Made by a program: the position numbers and the translations under genes
Shown: positions 11,455 through 24,133 of the stretch, piece after piece
Numbering within the stretch: the stretch's first letter is position 1
Layout of the letters: each line of letters starts with the position of its first letter
Notes under the pieces: generated by a model
Databases searched by the model: none
Told to the model about the DNA's origin: nothing
Seen by the model: only the letters and a program-made list of their open reading frames with translations
From: Euphorbia lathyris
Taxonomy: Eukaryota > Streptophyta > Magnoliopsida > Malpighiales > Euphorbiaceae
Assembly (NCBI RefSeq): GCF_963576675.1
Contig: NC_088915.1
Location: forward strand, 35,431,501-35,495,500
Length of the DNA: 64,000 nt
Direction: 5' to 3'

Positions 11455-13180
11455 TAAAATGTAACATGTTTAGCGTAATACAAAAGTAAAATTTCATAAA
11501 AAAACTAATAAAAATTAACTTAATATTTAAACCACAAATGTTGAAGGAGGGAAGAATTAAATTTCGCTTTACCCTTCTATTTGAAATATGAAAACCCTAT
11601 TTCCCTTTTCCTTTCCCTCTCCCTTATCCCGCTTGTTTACAAATTTCCCATTTTCCTTTCCCGCTTCAATTTCAATCTACCCTAATTTCCATCTTCCATA
11701 ATTTCTAGCACTGAGCGGCGATCTTTACTATTTGCGCAGAAAAGAGGTCTCCATTTTCTAAGCACGTAGGAGAGTTATAACTCCTATCATCGATATTTCT
11801 AGTTGGGTAGGACATTAGACCTAATCAGTACATTTGTGGAGTTCAGTTTCCATCTGAGGAAAAGTGGATCAGGTTTTTCCATTTTCTCTACTTTCTTTTT
11901 CTCTTTTCTCTTTTCTTTTTCTTTTCCCGTTTTAGTAGTTGATCTCTGGTGCAGATTTTGTTGGGGTTCTGAAGATTATATTCAAGCAAGCTCTATGATT
12001 TAGGACCTAACCAAGGAAGATCCTGTTCGCTTTCTCTAACTGGGGGACCTGATTATTCTGCCTTGCCTGGTGTTCTCTTTGAAATTGGTAAATTTTTACC
12101 ACTTTACTTATTCTAAATTAAATTAAAGGTGAAGCTAATTTTAGAATATGAGCAGGCCAATTAAATTTAGAAGTAGTGGAGTATAATGGGAGCTTTTCCA
12201 CATTGGTATTGAATCCCTGCTCATGGACAAAGGTTATAAACACTTATCACTAGTTTATAACAATCAATTTTATGTTAGATTCTGCCTAAAATATGGGCTT
12301 AATTATTTGTGTTTCATTATAGGTAGCCAGCATAACTTTTTTTGTTCTCGCGTCGGCACTGGCTTCTCTTATGAGACAACAAAACGTGCTTCTGTGTAAG
12401 TAGGCTTTTTGCAAATTAACCAAGCAGATGGGTTTTTTTAGAAAGGTAAATTAATTGTGTGATTCATTTGGCTATAGTTAGACTAGATAGCAATTAGTGG
12501 CTTCCATGTTGGAGTTGAAATGTCAAATGATAAATTTGTTCTGTTTATTGTTCAATTACTTTCCCAAGTTCTCTAGAGAAAGACTTAAATGTGACTAATG
12601 TTGAACATAAATGGCTCATATGGTCTTCCTAATTGGTTTCCTTTTGATAGTTGAGTTCGATTTTTCTTGTCCTTGCGATTTTAATATATGTCTTATCTAG
12701 TTACAATGAGATGAGAGTTGCTGATGATTATTTAGCTTTCTTATTTACTGAATATTACCAATTCAATTTGATATAATTGATTGTTTTCTTCAAATTTAGG
12801 CTCTATCTATTTGATGTGTGGCTGCTGCACAATTACCATGTCCTTTACAAAGTATTGCTTGTTTTTCACATTGGCGAAAATCTTGGAGCTATTCTTTTAA
12901 TGGTATTTGTAGCTCATTTTATGGAACTTCACAAGATAGAGTCCTGAAGGGCCAAATTTTCAATGAGGAGGACAACTTATAGATTTGGTTTTGATATATT
13001 ATTAATGTTAGCTATAATTATAAGATAAATGGATTCTTTTTATTCATTGCTCAAGCAATTGGTTTTTAATTTTATTGTGTCAGATTATCCTCTGAACAGG
13101 TATGCATCTACACCTCAAGAACCCTGGAGAGACTGTATCAAGTTTACCAAAGACTATTTTCTCAACCCTCAAGCCTTGTC

Positions 13181-14550
13181 CTATTTTACCTTCTCCTAGG
13201 TGCTAGTATCCCTATACAGAAAATTGATCTTGCATAAATAATAGTTGGCTGGGTGAGGTGTAGAAGGTATTGAAACATAATGAACTATAATTGTTGCCTC
13301 ACATATAATTCTGCTATAAGGTGTTGTTTGAACAATTAACTTCTTCTCCTTGGAATAACATTTTATTTATGTTGTACTATGCTTGGTAGTTGAAGTTATA
13401 TCCATCTGAAGTTGCTGCTGAATATTCAAAAGACATTAATTTCCTATTCAATTTCGTTTTGATGGTAGAAAGAATAGCAGCACCCATGTGATGTGTTAGA
13501 GAAGGCCTTTTTTTTAATAGCCATAGTGACTGATAGGTAGGATGCAGAGTAGTTTAGACATTGTTGTTTTGTGCACAGAGTCATGCAAATTTTGCAGAAA
13601 CTAATGGCAAAAAATGTAGCAAAATCTTGAAAATCCTAGCAGCCCTCTAATGGTTCCGACACCGGTGTCTTTTGCATCCTGTTAAAACACGAGTGAGCTG
13701 GAGATAACTGACATGTAAAAGCCATTTAGGACAATTTTGTTAACATAAGATTTTCTAGTCAAATTTGCATAAATATGTCCTGCGTGGCAGCTATCTCCAC
13801 TTCATTCATGTATTAACAAGCGTGGAAGACAGGCATGATGCAGTTGGGATGTCAGACTTCACTAAAGATAGAAGTTCACTACTAGAGGGATGTCAGATTT
13901 CTCCAAAAAATGAAGTTCAAGAATGAACAGTTGTCAAATTAGAATACAGGGGCTGAAAAACAACATTTTAGCAAGTGCAAAGGCCAAGTTTGCCTCATTA
14001 AGTCTCTTTTGTTGTTAAGGGTGCTATCTCTATAATCTTTTGTTCTGCTATTCCCTAAGCAGAATGTGCAGAACTTGGTGACTACATTTTTATTAATCAA
14101 TTTCAGGTCAGAGACACAACAACATAGAGCCAAAAATAGCCAAACAGGACGGTCGAAGTTGAACTGAAAGACATGAAAATTGCCATACAAAGTTTCAGAG
14201 CTACCTGAAATGTATGTGATGCTTTTTTCCTATGAAAGGCATTAATAACATCTCCAAATGTTGAGGGTCTTCTTGATGCCTTGGTCTTCAGCACGCGCTC
14301 ACTTCCACCAAGGTCCACTAACCAAATTTTGTTCGTATGTGGTTGCCTTTCAGGAGTATTAAAGCAAGTTATTGCTATGTGTATCATGCTGCAGGCAGAG
14401 CAATGGCGAAACACAAGTAAGTTACAAATGTTGGTCCTTCTTTACCTTCTCGTAGGTGCTAGTATCCCTATAAAGAAAATTGATCTTGCATAAATAGTAG
14501 TTGGCTGGGTGAGGTGTAGAAGGTATTGAAGCATAGGGAACTATAATGGT
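13181..14550 (+). repeat. Direct repeat inside CACTA (two about 110-bp copies)
   Basis: 13181-13293 and 14441-14550 share a segment containing GGTGCTAGTATCCCTATA, AAAATTGATCTTGCATAAAT and TTGGCTGGGTGAGGTGTAGA. They differ at only a few bases. The intervening 1.15 kb ends with the kinesin exon fragment. The repeat suggests local duplication of captured sequence. Confidence 0.75.
14205..14414 (-). pseudogene. Captured kinesin motor-domain exon (kinesin-14-like)
   Basis: The minus strand encodes CSMIHIAITCFNTPERQ, then KIWLVDLGGSERVLKTKAS, then FGDVINAFHRKKASHTF. These match the kinesin switch II region (VDL.GSER) and the following ALGDVI.AL.RK helix. The DLGGSER form rather than DLAGSER is seen in some plant kinesin-14s. 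Residues between KTKAS and GDVI, normally about 20, are largely missing, and a donor CAG/GTAGCT ends the exon at 14205. It is a gene fragment carried in the CACTA and not a working motor. No other kinesin exon was recognised nearby. Confidence 0.7.
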
Positions 14551-16046
14551 TAGGTAAAGTCTCCTTGTAAATATGTTACCTCGAGTGAACATTGTTTGTC
14601 CTGCTCATTGTCCATATTGAATTTTTAACAAGTAGAGCTCTGTTAATTGAATGTTGATGAGCGATGACTATTTGCTTGAAAGATTAAAGCTTTTCCAGTA
14701 GCTGTAAGATTCTGCTCTATACACTCATTTGCTACTGCCATATATTTTTTCTCAATATCATGCTGCTTCCATTTTGTATATTGATTAAATTCAGTGAATT
14801 TGGTTGATATTGTTTTTGCTATTATGATATTCTTTTGTTTTGGTGTTTGGTATTCTAAAATTTTGTTAATAAACTTGATAACTGATGCTATTTCTTTTTC
14901 ATGTATATGCATATGATGATGATGAGTAGATTTGTGCTAAGAGTTGTAATTATTGTACAATAAAGATTTCGAAAGTTAAGGATGAATACATTTGGTTGAT
15001 AAACAGAGATGTTATAAATGATGTTAAAGAGCTCTGGTTCAGCCTTCTTAGTAATCTAGGAGCTTCTAACATATGCTTCCGTTCTACCTATGGTTGATTA
15101 GCATATAGATTATATATGAAGGATTTGGTTTATGCAGTTTTTTTATGCAATTTGTTCATAATTTGTATGCAATTTCTTTTTTAGATTAATAACTGTCAAT
15201 TCTATAAGAAGCTGGATTAATTTTTACTTGTTCTTAATTTTACTTCCTGATTTTTTCAGTTTCAGTTTAGGATTTAGGATCAATTTTCTTGAAGCTGGGT
15301 TAATTTTTCAATTTGTATTTGAGATTCACCTATTGTTTCAATTGATGTAGCTTTTTGTAAGGCTAAACCCCCTGAATTGGTAGCTTCTGGTTCATATACT
15401 TTCAACCTATTTGGGCTAGCTAGTATAAGCATGACCTATTGAGTTGTTAACATCATTCATAGACATTATAACCTTTTTTTTCATATATTTTTGATTTTAT
15501 TTGTTTTTTATAAATATATTATATATATGAGTTTCCTTCAATCCAAAAAATTTTAAAATATTAATTTTGAAAAATAACCATGAAAGAATCAGAATTACCC
15601 CACAGAAAGAGTGAGAATTGTGGGGATAAAACTATTTCCCCACAGAATAGTAGTAAGATTAGTGGAGAAAAATGTTCCCCACAAAAAAGCATTTTTATTT
15701 GTGGCGAAAATGAATTCTCCACAGAACATTATGACGATTAGTGGGGACATTTTCCCCACAAAACTATGTCCATCAGTGGGGATAATTTTCGCCATAACAA
15801 TTGGGTCTAGTGTGGCGAAGGCAATAACCGCCACAAAAGAAAATGCATTTTGTGGCGAATTACTATTTCGCCACAATTGTGCGTCTATTGTGATGAACGA
15901 AATTTTCGCCAAAAATACCTTTAACGTCGGCTTAACAGTGGCGATCTTGTGACGAAATTTTTTTCCCCACAAAAGGGTTTTAGTGGCGAAATTTTGATAT
16001 TCTGTGGGGAAAAATTTCCCCACAAAAAATCTATTTTCTTGTAGTG

Positions 16047-16918
16047 TGTGGAGGAAAGTTCTCCCTGACCAGTTGCTGTCCACTTTCTTGTCCCATTCTG
16101 ATCTTGACTGATTTTTAGATGGTGTTAGTGGAAAGCTGTTGGCAGGTCTTGAGCATGGTAATTTCATTTTTTCGGTTGTCTGTCACCAGATTTGGAAGTG
16201 GAAGAATGGGGAGATTTTTGGAGGAGAAATTGCGGTTATGCCTAATTTATTGGATTTCTTCGCTAAAAAGATTTGCTCCATTGTTGATAGCTTCAAAGTG
16301 GATTCTTTAAATAGGACTATCCAGAAGAAGGCTATTCATCTCATTGGCTGGAGTAGGTCTAGGGAAGGGGTTGTGAAGTTAAACACAGATGGCTCTTGTT
16401 TGATGAAAGGTACAATTGCTGCTGGAGGGGTTCTGAGAGACGCTGGTGGCGGTTAGGTGTCTGGGTTTGCTCAAAATCTGGGTATGGGCTCTTCCTTCTA
16501 TGATGAGCTTTGGGGGATCTTTTCCGGCCTTAGGCTTGCTAAAAATTTGGGCGTGAAGAAATTGATTGTGGAATCTGATAATATCGAAGCTATCAAAATG
16601 ATCTCTGAGAAGAATGCTATTTGTTTGAAAAGCCAGAATTTAGTCAAAGGGATTAGAAGGGTTTGCTTTTCCTTTGATTCCATCAGCTTCTGCCACGTTT
16701 TCAGAGAGCACAATAAGGTGGCAGACCGTCTTGCGGCTGAGGGCCATGAGAGGATCTTGGGTGTCTCAACTTTCTCTTCTCCTCCTAAGTTCCTGACTTC
16801 TCTCCTCTTGGATGATGTGGTGGGAGTTAGCTTCTCTAGGCTAATCCCGGGTTAGGTCTTTTTGTTGGTTGTTTTTTTCCTTTTGTCTTTTCTTTCCTTT
16901 CCTACCAAAACAAAATAA
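16047..16918 (+). pseudogene. LINE-1 fragment, RNase H domain (3' part)
   Basis: This is the continuation of the LINE split by the CACTA. After the end of the zf-RVT linker the frame reads KLNTDGSC, a glycine-rich GGVLRD strand, a diverged ELWGI, VESDN, and VADRLAAEGHE. These are the RNase H motifs with catalytic D, E, D, D. One nonsense codon (TAG for TGG, near 16455) and an earlier stop near 16110 break it. The coding end is LIPG then TAG at 16855. The short 3' tail ends CTACCAAAACAAAATAA at about 16918. RNase H in plant L1-type LINEs removes the RNA of the cDNA hybrid. Confidence 0.85.
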
Positions 16919-17262
16919 TTAGAATAAATAGTGATGAATTATATATAAATAATACTAAATTATAAATTATATATATATATAATTATAATTATAATAAATA
17001 ATGATGAATTATATATAAATAATACTAAATTATAATCAATAATAATCAATTATATATAAATAATTATAATTATAAATAAATAATAATGAATTATATATAA
17101 ATAATACTAAATTATATATTATATATAAATTATAACAAATAAATTATATATTATATATAAATTATTGTAATTATAATAAATAATGATGAATTATATATAA
17201 ATAATACTAAATTATAAATTATATAGAAATAATTATAATTATAATAAATAATTATAAATTAC
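16919..17262. repeat. AT-rich minisatellite, about four copies
   Basis: The unit is about 70-95 bp and contains GATGAATTATATATAAATAA followed by TACTAAATTATA. Copies start near 16930, 17005, 17088 and 17185. The same words appear just before the LINE at 9513-9540, so the LINE was probably inserted within this array. Confidence 0.7.
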
Positions 17263-17531
17263 TAAACTGAAATTAAATTAATTGAACTGAACTTAACTGA
17301 ACTGAACTTTAAGTGAAAAAGAACAGGGCCTATCATTCTTATGGGAAATTTTCTTCATAAGGTTAAAGTTCCTTATCTCATATCATCACTTCAATACGTT
17401 ACCTTGTCAGATTAATATATTAAGTTATCAAAAGGGTGTTGTTAAATCCAGCCCCAATTTCCCACCTCTAGCCCCGTGAAAGGACAAAAGTACCATTTGA
17501 GGCTTTGAGATGGGAAAATGGGGAAAAAAAC

Positions 17532-18925
17532 TGTTGAAACACCTTTCTACATGATTTTAATTTGACAAAATTATTTAAGTTAATCCATGATTAACACAAT
17601 TAAATTTAAGTGCTTTGATTTAATTGTACTAATATGTTTGTTCAATGTTGAGTATAATCATAAATGAGAAAAAAAATAAAAAGTAAGACAGGACGAAGTC
17701 AGCATGAGCCACAGAAGCTGAGTAGAACACGACTCAGCATAATAGAAGAATAGTCTTCTTCAGAACAAACGCTTGAAGATGAAGCTGACCAAAGAAACTA
17801 AGTGGAATATGACTCAGCCTCGCCAAAGATAAAGATCGAGGGCAACGTCCATTAAGTCAAACTGAGTGTTCGTCAGGACAGCGTGAATGATCCGTTTACT
17901 AAATGACAAGATCTGACATGAGTCTGCGCCAATTCAGAAGCTTTGGAATTACGCAAGGAGACAGTTTCGAGATGCATGGGTCAACTGACATTTGGCTAAA
18001 AGACAAAACTGGCGCTAGAAGATGAACCTGGCGGAAGAAGACAAGCCTGACGCCTGCTAAACTCATACGACAGGATTGACCTGCAAAACTGTATGCTGAC
18101 TAGTGAATGACGCAAGAAGACCGTTTGAATCCAACGGATACATCCGAATTCAAATGATTGAAGCCTCAGAATTCACTATAAAAGGACAAGTTCATCTCTT
18201 GGATCCTTGCCGAAATACAAAAGAGAAAAGCATACATACAAGCACATACAAACAAGATAAAGCAAATTCTTACACCCAAATCCTATTTCTGTGTAAAAGT
18301 CTAGATTGAATTTGTATGCATCTAAAGTGTTCTTCACCTAGAAAGAACAGATTTGTATCAATTGCAAAAATTGAGAGAGTGGTGCTGAGTACTCGGTTTT
18401 AGTACTCAGCGGTAGAGAAAATCTGAGTGTTTGGTTATAGCGCTCAGTAGGGGTTGAGTAGACGAATAGAGGAATGTACTCTTGCATACTCAACTGCTTG
18501 TAAACGGTTTGTGCTCTACCTTTAAAGAGCTCAGTATTGGATTGAAAAAGCCCGGAAGGATTCTGGGGACTTGACGTAGGCGGTGAGGCCGAACCAGGAT
18601 AAGTCTGCTGAGTAATTTCTAACTCGTCCTCTCAATATATATATGTATGTGTTGCTTGCTTAAATTACTCAGGATATAAATTGTATAAGCTGACACTGAG
18701 TAATCAGGAGTGCTGAGTTGGAAGCTGATCTTAAGTGTTAATTCCCAACTCACAAGTAATATGGTTCTAGTCAGCCTCTGACTAAAGCTGTCTTACATCT
18801 TGCTCGGCCTTGCTGACCAATACTAAGTAAAGTAATTTAAAGAATTAAATTAAGTCAGCATAATAAAACGAAAAATTTACATTAGTTCCTAACCCCCCCT
18901 TGGAACTAATTACACGGGACCAACA
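17532..18925 (+). repeat. Copia-B 5' LTR
   Basis: Runs TGTTGAAACACC to GGGACCAACA. A TATA box CTATAAAAG lies at 18176-18184. Palindromic words such as CTGAGTACTCGG and AGTACTCAGCGG occur near 18390. Confidence 0.96.
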
Positions 18926-18927
18926 AG

Positions 18928-18939
18928 TGGTATCAGAGC
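18928..18939 (+). other. Copia-B primer-binding site
   Basis: TGGTATCAGAGC, 2 bp after the LTR, matches the 3' end of initiator tRNA-Met, the usual primer of plant Ty1/copia elements. Confidence 0.94.
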
Positions 18940-18989
18940 ACAGTAGCTCACTACTCAAAGATAAAACTATCTTGAGCTGATCCCTGTAA

Positions 18990-20730
18990 ATGGCTGAGAA
19001 CAGCACTCGTTTCCTTCATGGAAATCAAACAACACAGATACTTCCTGAGGGATTATCTATTAGTCGGCCTCCCTTGTTCTTCGGATCAAATTATACATTT
19101 TGGAAGAACAGGATGAAATTTTTTATTCAAGCTACAAACATGAGTGTGTGGCTTGCAATAGTTCAAGGCCCGTTTGTGCCTTACAAAATGATCAACAACG
19201 AGAAAGTTGTTAAGAGTGAAACTGAGTGGTCAGAAGATGACCTTAGAAAACTACAAAATAATGCTTCGGCTATCAATATACTTCACTGTGCGTTAGATGC
19301 TGCAGAGTACAATAAAATTTCAGGTTGTGAGTCAGCACAGGAAATATGGAAGAAGCTGGAAGTGACCTATGAAGGTACCAGTAAGGTCAAGGAATCAAAG
19401 GTGAACTAACACATGAGACTGTACGAGCTGTTCGAAATGAATGACAATGAAGACATCTCCGAAATGAACGCTAGATTCACCAACATCATAAATGAGCTAA
19501 AAAGACTCGGCAAGAATTTCACAGAAGAAGAGCAGGTGAAGAAAATCTTGAAAAGTCTACCCAAGAGCTGGCAAGCCAAAAAGACAGCTGTGGAAGAAGC
19601 TCAGGGCCTGACCACATACAAGTATGATGAGCTCATAGGATCTCTACTGACCCACGAGATCTCCATGAAAAACTTTGAAGCTAAAGAAAAGTCAAAAGAC
19701 AAGAAGCAAAAATCACTTGTCATGAAAGCTGACTCAACAGAAGCTGACTCATCAGATGATGAGGAGATGGCCATGTTCACAAGAAAGATGAAGAAGCTGT
19801 TCAGAAAGAACAACAAGAACAGTAAAAGGCCCTTCAGAAGAAGCGACAAATACAAAGCTGAGCCCAGCGACAGCAGATACAAGAAGGACAGCTCAAAGCA
19901 TGTCACATGCTTTGAATGTCATCAAACTGGGCATATTAAATCAAGTTGTCCCACTTTAAAGAAAGAAAAGAAAGGCAACAGAAAAGCAATGGTGGCAACA
20001 TGGAGAGACAGTGATGAGTCAACCTCATCAGAAGCTGATGCCACGGAGTCAGCAAACATATGTTTTATGGCTGATGAATCTGCTGACCAATGCTGATCTG
20101 GGCAAGCTAACCTCTCAGATGAATCTGCCCAAGTGGAACACCCCAATGAGGTAACATATCTTTTGTCGCTTAGAAATGAAATGGTTAACGCACTGAGTGA
20201 TCTATATACACTGACCAAAAAGCGTAACAAGAAAATAAAAGCACTCAGCAGGCGATGTGATGAGATTGAGGAGGTCAAACTGAGTGATCTCTGACATCTG
20301 CTTCAGGACAACACTAGGCAAGATGAAAATTTAAAATAATGCATAGATTTGTCTTTGAAGTCCAATCAGACTCCAAGAAGCTGAGAAAGGACATCACAAA
20401 TATACAGAACCAGCTGAGTACATCGGCTAAGAAAAGGTTCTATCCCAATGCTGAGTATCAAGGTACTGGTCAGCATCGACAGTATACTCAGCAAAACAGT
20501 TAGTGTGACTGTTGTGGAAAAAAAGGACACACTATAAAGGTGTGTTGGTATGTCAGCACCATCGTGCTGACCAAAAGAGGAAATACCCTCAAAGGGCAAC
20601 TTTTTGTGACTTTTGTGGTAAAGATGGCCACACTATAAATGTATGCCGTCACAAAATAAAATATGATGCTACACCTGTTCATGCTAACCAACGAGGACCA
20701 AAAAAGAATTGGGTACCTAAAGATGAATAG
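18990..20730 (+). pseudogene. Copia-B gag with three CCHC knuckles
   Basis: ATG at 18990 lies 50 bp after the PBS. The first 139 residues carry the copia Gag core (FWKNRMKFF, CESAQEIWKKLEVTYEG) up to a nonsense codon at about 19408, where Copia-A has a sense CAA. The frame continues through a Lys-rich stretch to the zinc knuckle CFECHQTGHIKSSC (19908-19949). It meets further stops near 20094 and 20290, then shifts frame. Two extra CX2CX4HX4C motifs follow at about 20504-20545 and 20605-20646. The region ends PKKNWVPKDE then TAG at 20728-20730, the same place as the TAG in Copia-A. Gag would package element RNA. Confidence 0.85.
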
Positions 20731-20736
20731 TTTAAA

Positions 20737-23700
20737 ATGCAGGTGAGCCTGAGGTGCGCGGAGAAGTCAAAGCTTTGGTATATTGACAGCGCATGCTCGA
20801 GGCATATGACTGGTGATGAAACTCAGTTCATCACACTTGCGCATAAACGAGGTGGAAGTGTAAGCTTCGGAGACAACAAGAAGGGTAAGATAGTAGGATC
20901 AGGTACTATTGGAGATAACCCTACTATTGAGTCAGTCTCCTTAGTCAGGGGTCTCAAATATAACCTATTGAGCGTGGCTCAGCTGTGTGACAGCGGTAGA
21001 AAGGTTGTATTTGATGCCACTGAGTGTCGGATACTCGAGGGAAAAACAAATGATTTGATTTTAACTGCCCTCGTGTTGACAATGTGTACATGTTGAGTTT
21101 AGAAAAGAATTTTTCGAAAAACATATGCTTAGTGTCAAAGGAAGATAACTCCTGGCTATGGCATAGGAGACTTAGTCATGTAAGCATGAACCTCCTTGCC
21201 AAATTAGCAAGAAAGCAATTAGTTGAGGGTTTGCCCAAACTTAGATTTGAGAAAGATCAATTATGCAATGCTTGTCAGCAAGGTAAACAAACCAAAAAGT
21301 CTTTTCAAAGTAAAAATGTTGTCTCAACCAAGCGTCCATTGGAATTACTACACTTGGATCTTTTCGGACCTGTCCAACCACTCAGCTTGGACGGTAAGAA
21401 ATTTTCCTTAGTCATTGTAGACGATTTCTCTCGGTACACTTGAGTCATCTTGCTGAGTAGCAAGGATGAAGCTTTTGAGATGTTCTCAACACTGATCAGA
21501 AAACTTGAAAATGACAAAGATTTAAAATTAGCTCATATCCGTAGTGATAATGGCGGAGAATTCAAAAATCAACAGTTTGATGAATTCTGTGAAGTCAGCG
21601 ACATTGACCATAATTTTTCTACTCCTAGAACTCCTCAACAAAATGGGGTAGTTGAGAGGAAGAACAGAACATTAGTTGAAATAGCTAGGACAATGCTGAG
21701 TGAGAATAGGCTTCCAAAGTATTTCTGGGGTGAAGCTGTCAACACAGCATGTTATATACTCAATAGGGCTTTAGTTAGACCTATTCTTAAGAAAACACCC
21801 TATGAACTTTGGAAAGGATGAAAGCCCAACATTGGATACTTTCGTTCTTTTGGTTGTAAATGCTTCATACTCAATACGAAAGACAACCTTGCCAAATTTG
21901 ATTCTAAAGCTGATGAAGCAATCTTTCTAGGGTACTAAACTAACAGTAAAGCATATAGGGTGTTCAATAAACGAACTCAAGTCGTAGAAGAGTCTGTCCA
22001 TATCGAGTTCGATGAAACTGACCCTACAGGAAAGTCAAGTCAGTCTGCCGAAGATGACCCAGGCTCAGCTTCCGCTGACCAAAATGGAGCCGCTGAGTCA
22101 TTACCACACGGGCTGACCAAAGGTAAAAGCGAACCTGAAATTACCTTTGCTGACCAATCTAAAACTATAGAGATTGTTGAAACACATGTTCCTGACAACT
22201 CAACATTACCCAAAGAGATCAAAATTCCAAAAGGACACTCGGAGAAGTCTATTCTTGATGCTGCTGAGAACAACCAAATGACAAGAAATCAACTCAGGAG
22301 GTATCTTAGCAATGTTGCGTTCGTCTCAGTTCATGAACCAAAGAATTTCACCGAAGCTGAGCACGACGAATTCTGGATCAATGCTATGCAAGAAGAGCTT
22401 GATCAATTCAAGAAAAATGAGGTATGGGATTTAGTACCAAAACCTAGGAATCAAAAGACCATAGGAACTAAATGGGTCTTTAGAAATAAGCTAGGCGAGC
22501 AAGGCAATGTAGTCAGGAACAAAGCCCGACTTGTAGCTCAAGGCTATAGTCAGCAAGAAGGCATTGACTACGGTGAGACCTTTGCTCCCGTTGCTAGGTT
22601 AGAGGCTATACGAATACTATGTGCATATGCTAGTTTTATGAACTTCAAACTATATCAAATGGATGTCAAGAGTGCATTTCTTAATGGTTTTATAAACGAA
22701 GAGGTATATGTTATTCAGCCTCCGGGGTTTGAAGATGCAAAATTCCCAAACCACGTTTATAAACTCAAGAAGGCCTTGTACGGCCTGAAACAATCACCAC
22801 GTGCTTGGTACGAAAGGTTGACCAGTTTCCTGCTGACCAGGAACTATGTCAGAGGTAAAGCTGACACAACCTTATTCATTAAGAAAAAGGGTAAAGATAC
22901 CCTGCTGGCAAAAATTTACGTAGATGATATTATCTTTGGTGCTACTAATGAATCTATGTGCAAAGAATTTAGTAAACAGATGCAAACTGAGTTCGAGATG
23001 TCAATGATGGGCGAACTCAACTTTTTCCTTGTACTACAAATTAAGCAAGGGAAGAACGACATCTTCATTAGTCAGTCTAAGTATGCCAAAGAAATGTTAA
23101 AGAAATTCGATATGGAAGAATGTAAGCCCATATCTACCCCAATGGGTACTGACACTGTCCTTTGCGCTGACGAGAAAGGTAAGTCAGTAGACAGCAAGTT
23201 ATATTGAGGTATGATTGGCTCTCTACTTTATCTTACTGCTAGTAGGCCTGACATTCAGTACTCAGTATGTTATTACGCAAGATATCAAGCTGACCCCAGA
23301 GAATCTCACTATATAGCTGTGAAAAGAATTTTTAGATATTTGCAGAGCTTAGTTAATGCAGGTTTATGGTATCCAAATACAAATGAATTCACACTCATTG
23401 GATACACTGACGCTGACTATGGACGAGATAAGCTAGAGCGTAAGAGTACTTCAGGAGGATGTCAATTCCTTGGAAGCTGTCTAGTATCCTGGTTCAGCAA
23501 GAAGCAATCGTCAGTGGCCCTGTCAACAACTAAAGCTGAGTACATTACTGCTGGAAGCTATGTGGCCCATGTCCTATGGATTAAGCAACAGCTGGAGGAT
23601 TATGGTGTACAAACTGAAACTATTGAAGTCAAATGCGACAATAAGAGTGCCATTGACTTATCCAAAAATCCAATTCAACACAGCAGGATGAAGCATATCA

Positions 23701-23864
23701 GCATTCGGCATCACTTTATTAGAGACCATGTACTCAAAGGTGAGATCAAGCTGACCTACGTACCAACCGATGAACAACTTGCAGATATATTTACGAAGCC
23801 TCTGGCTCGTGCGCAATTTAACATACTAAGGGAAGCTATCGGTATGTCTAATCCTCTTCAATAA
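20737..23864 (+). pseudogene. Copia-B pol polyprotein (PR-INT-RT-RNase H)
   Basis: The domains in order are a protease (WYIDSACSRHMTGD, about 20775), a GAG-pre-integrase zinc motif (HRRLSH...C..C), an integrase catalytic core (D in LHLDLFGP, D in IRSDNGGEF, E in VVERKNRT), an RT with [10 protein letters not shown] (near 22915), and an RNase H (DADYGRDK, TTKAEYI, CDNKSAIDL). Breaks are a frameshift near 21090, nonsense codons near 21443, 21820 and 21938, and one at 23205 (TGA for CGA before GMIGSLL). The polyprotein normally ends ...GMSNPLQ then TAA at 23864. It would be cleaved to make the reverse-transcription and integration enzymes. Confidence 0.9.
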
Positions 23865-24133
23865 AATTATATGTTTAAATTGAATGTTGAGTGATTATCA
23901 TACTGAGTGATTTGTGCTAAATTAGTAACTAGTGCATGCTGAGCTAATATGAACTACATAAAATCACCTTATGCTTAGTAGACATACATACTGAGTGATT
24001 ATCATAAGCTGAGTTACTAAGCACACGAATATCCTCTCTACGTAAAACTGAGCACTCAGAAAGTCGAAAACGTTTAGTATTCTAGATACTGAGTAAAACC
24101 AATTGCACAATAAATGCTAGTACGCGCATTAAA

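Larger units (their letters stand above)
10138..16046. mobile_element. Non-autonomous CACTA (En/Spm) transposon, 5.9 kb
   Basis: The termini are CACTACAAGAAAAT at 10138 and its inverse ending ...TTTTCTTGTAGTG at 16046. They are flanked by a 3-bp target duplication TGT (10135-10137 and 16047-16049). Removing the element restores the host LINE reading frame across GAAGTGTGGAGG. Both ends are packed with short subterminal repeats, GTGGGGA/TCCCCAC on the left and a mix of these with GTGGCGA/TCGCCAC on the right. Such repeats are the expected transposase-binding sites of this superfamily. No TNP2/DDE transposase ORF is visible. The interior is a mosaic of other repeats, gene-like leader sequence (about 11560-12090, pyrimidine-rich then short GT-AG-like exons that I cannot assign) and a kinesin fragment. 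Confidence 0.92.

Noticed and set aside
11803..12003. Short ORF inside the CACTA
   Set aside because: Low-complexity Phe/Ser-rich reading of a pyrimidine tract. It may be part of captured leader sequence, but no protein family fits.
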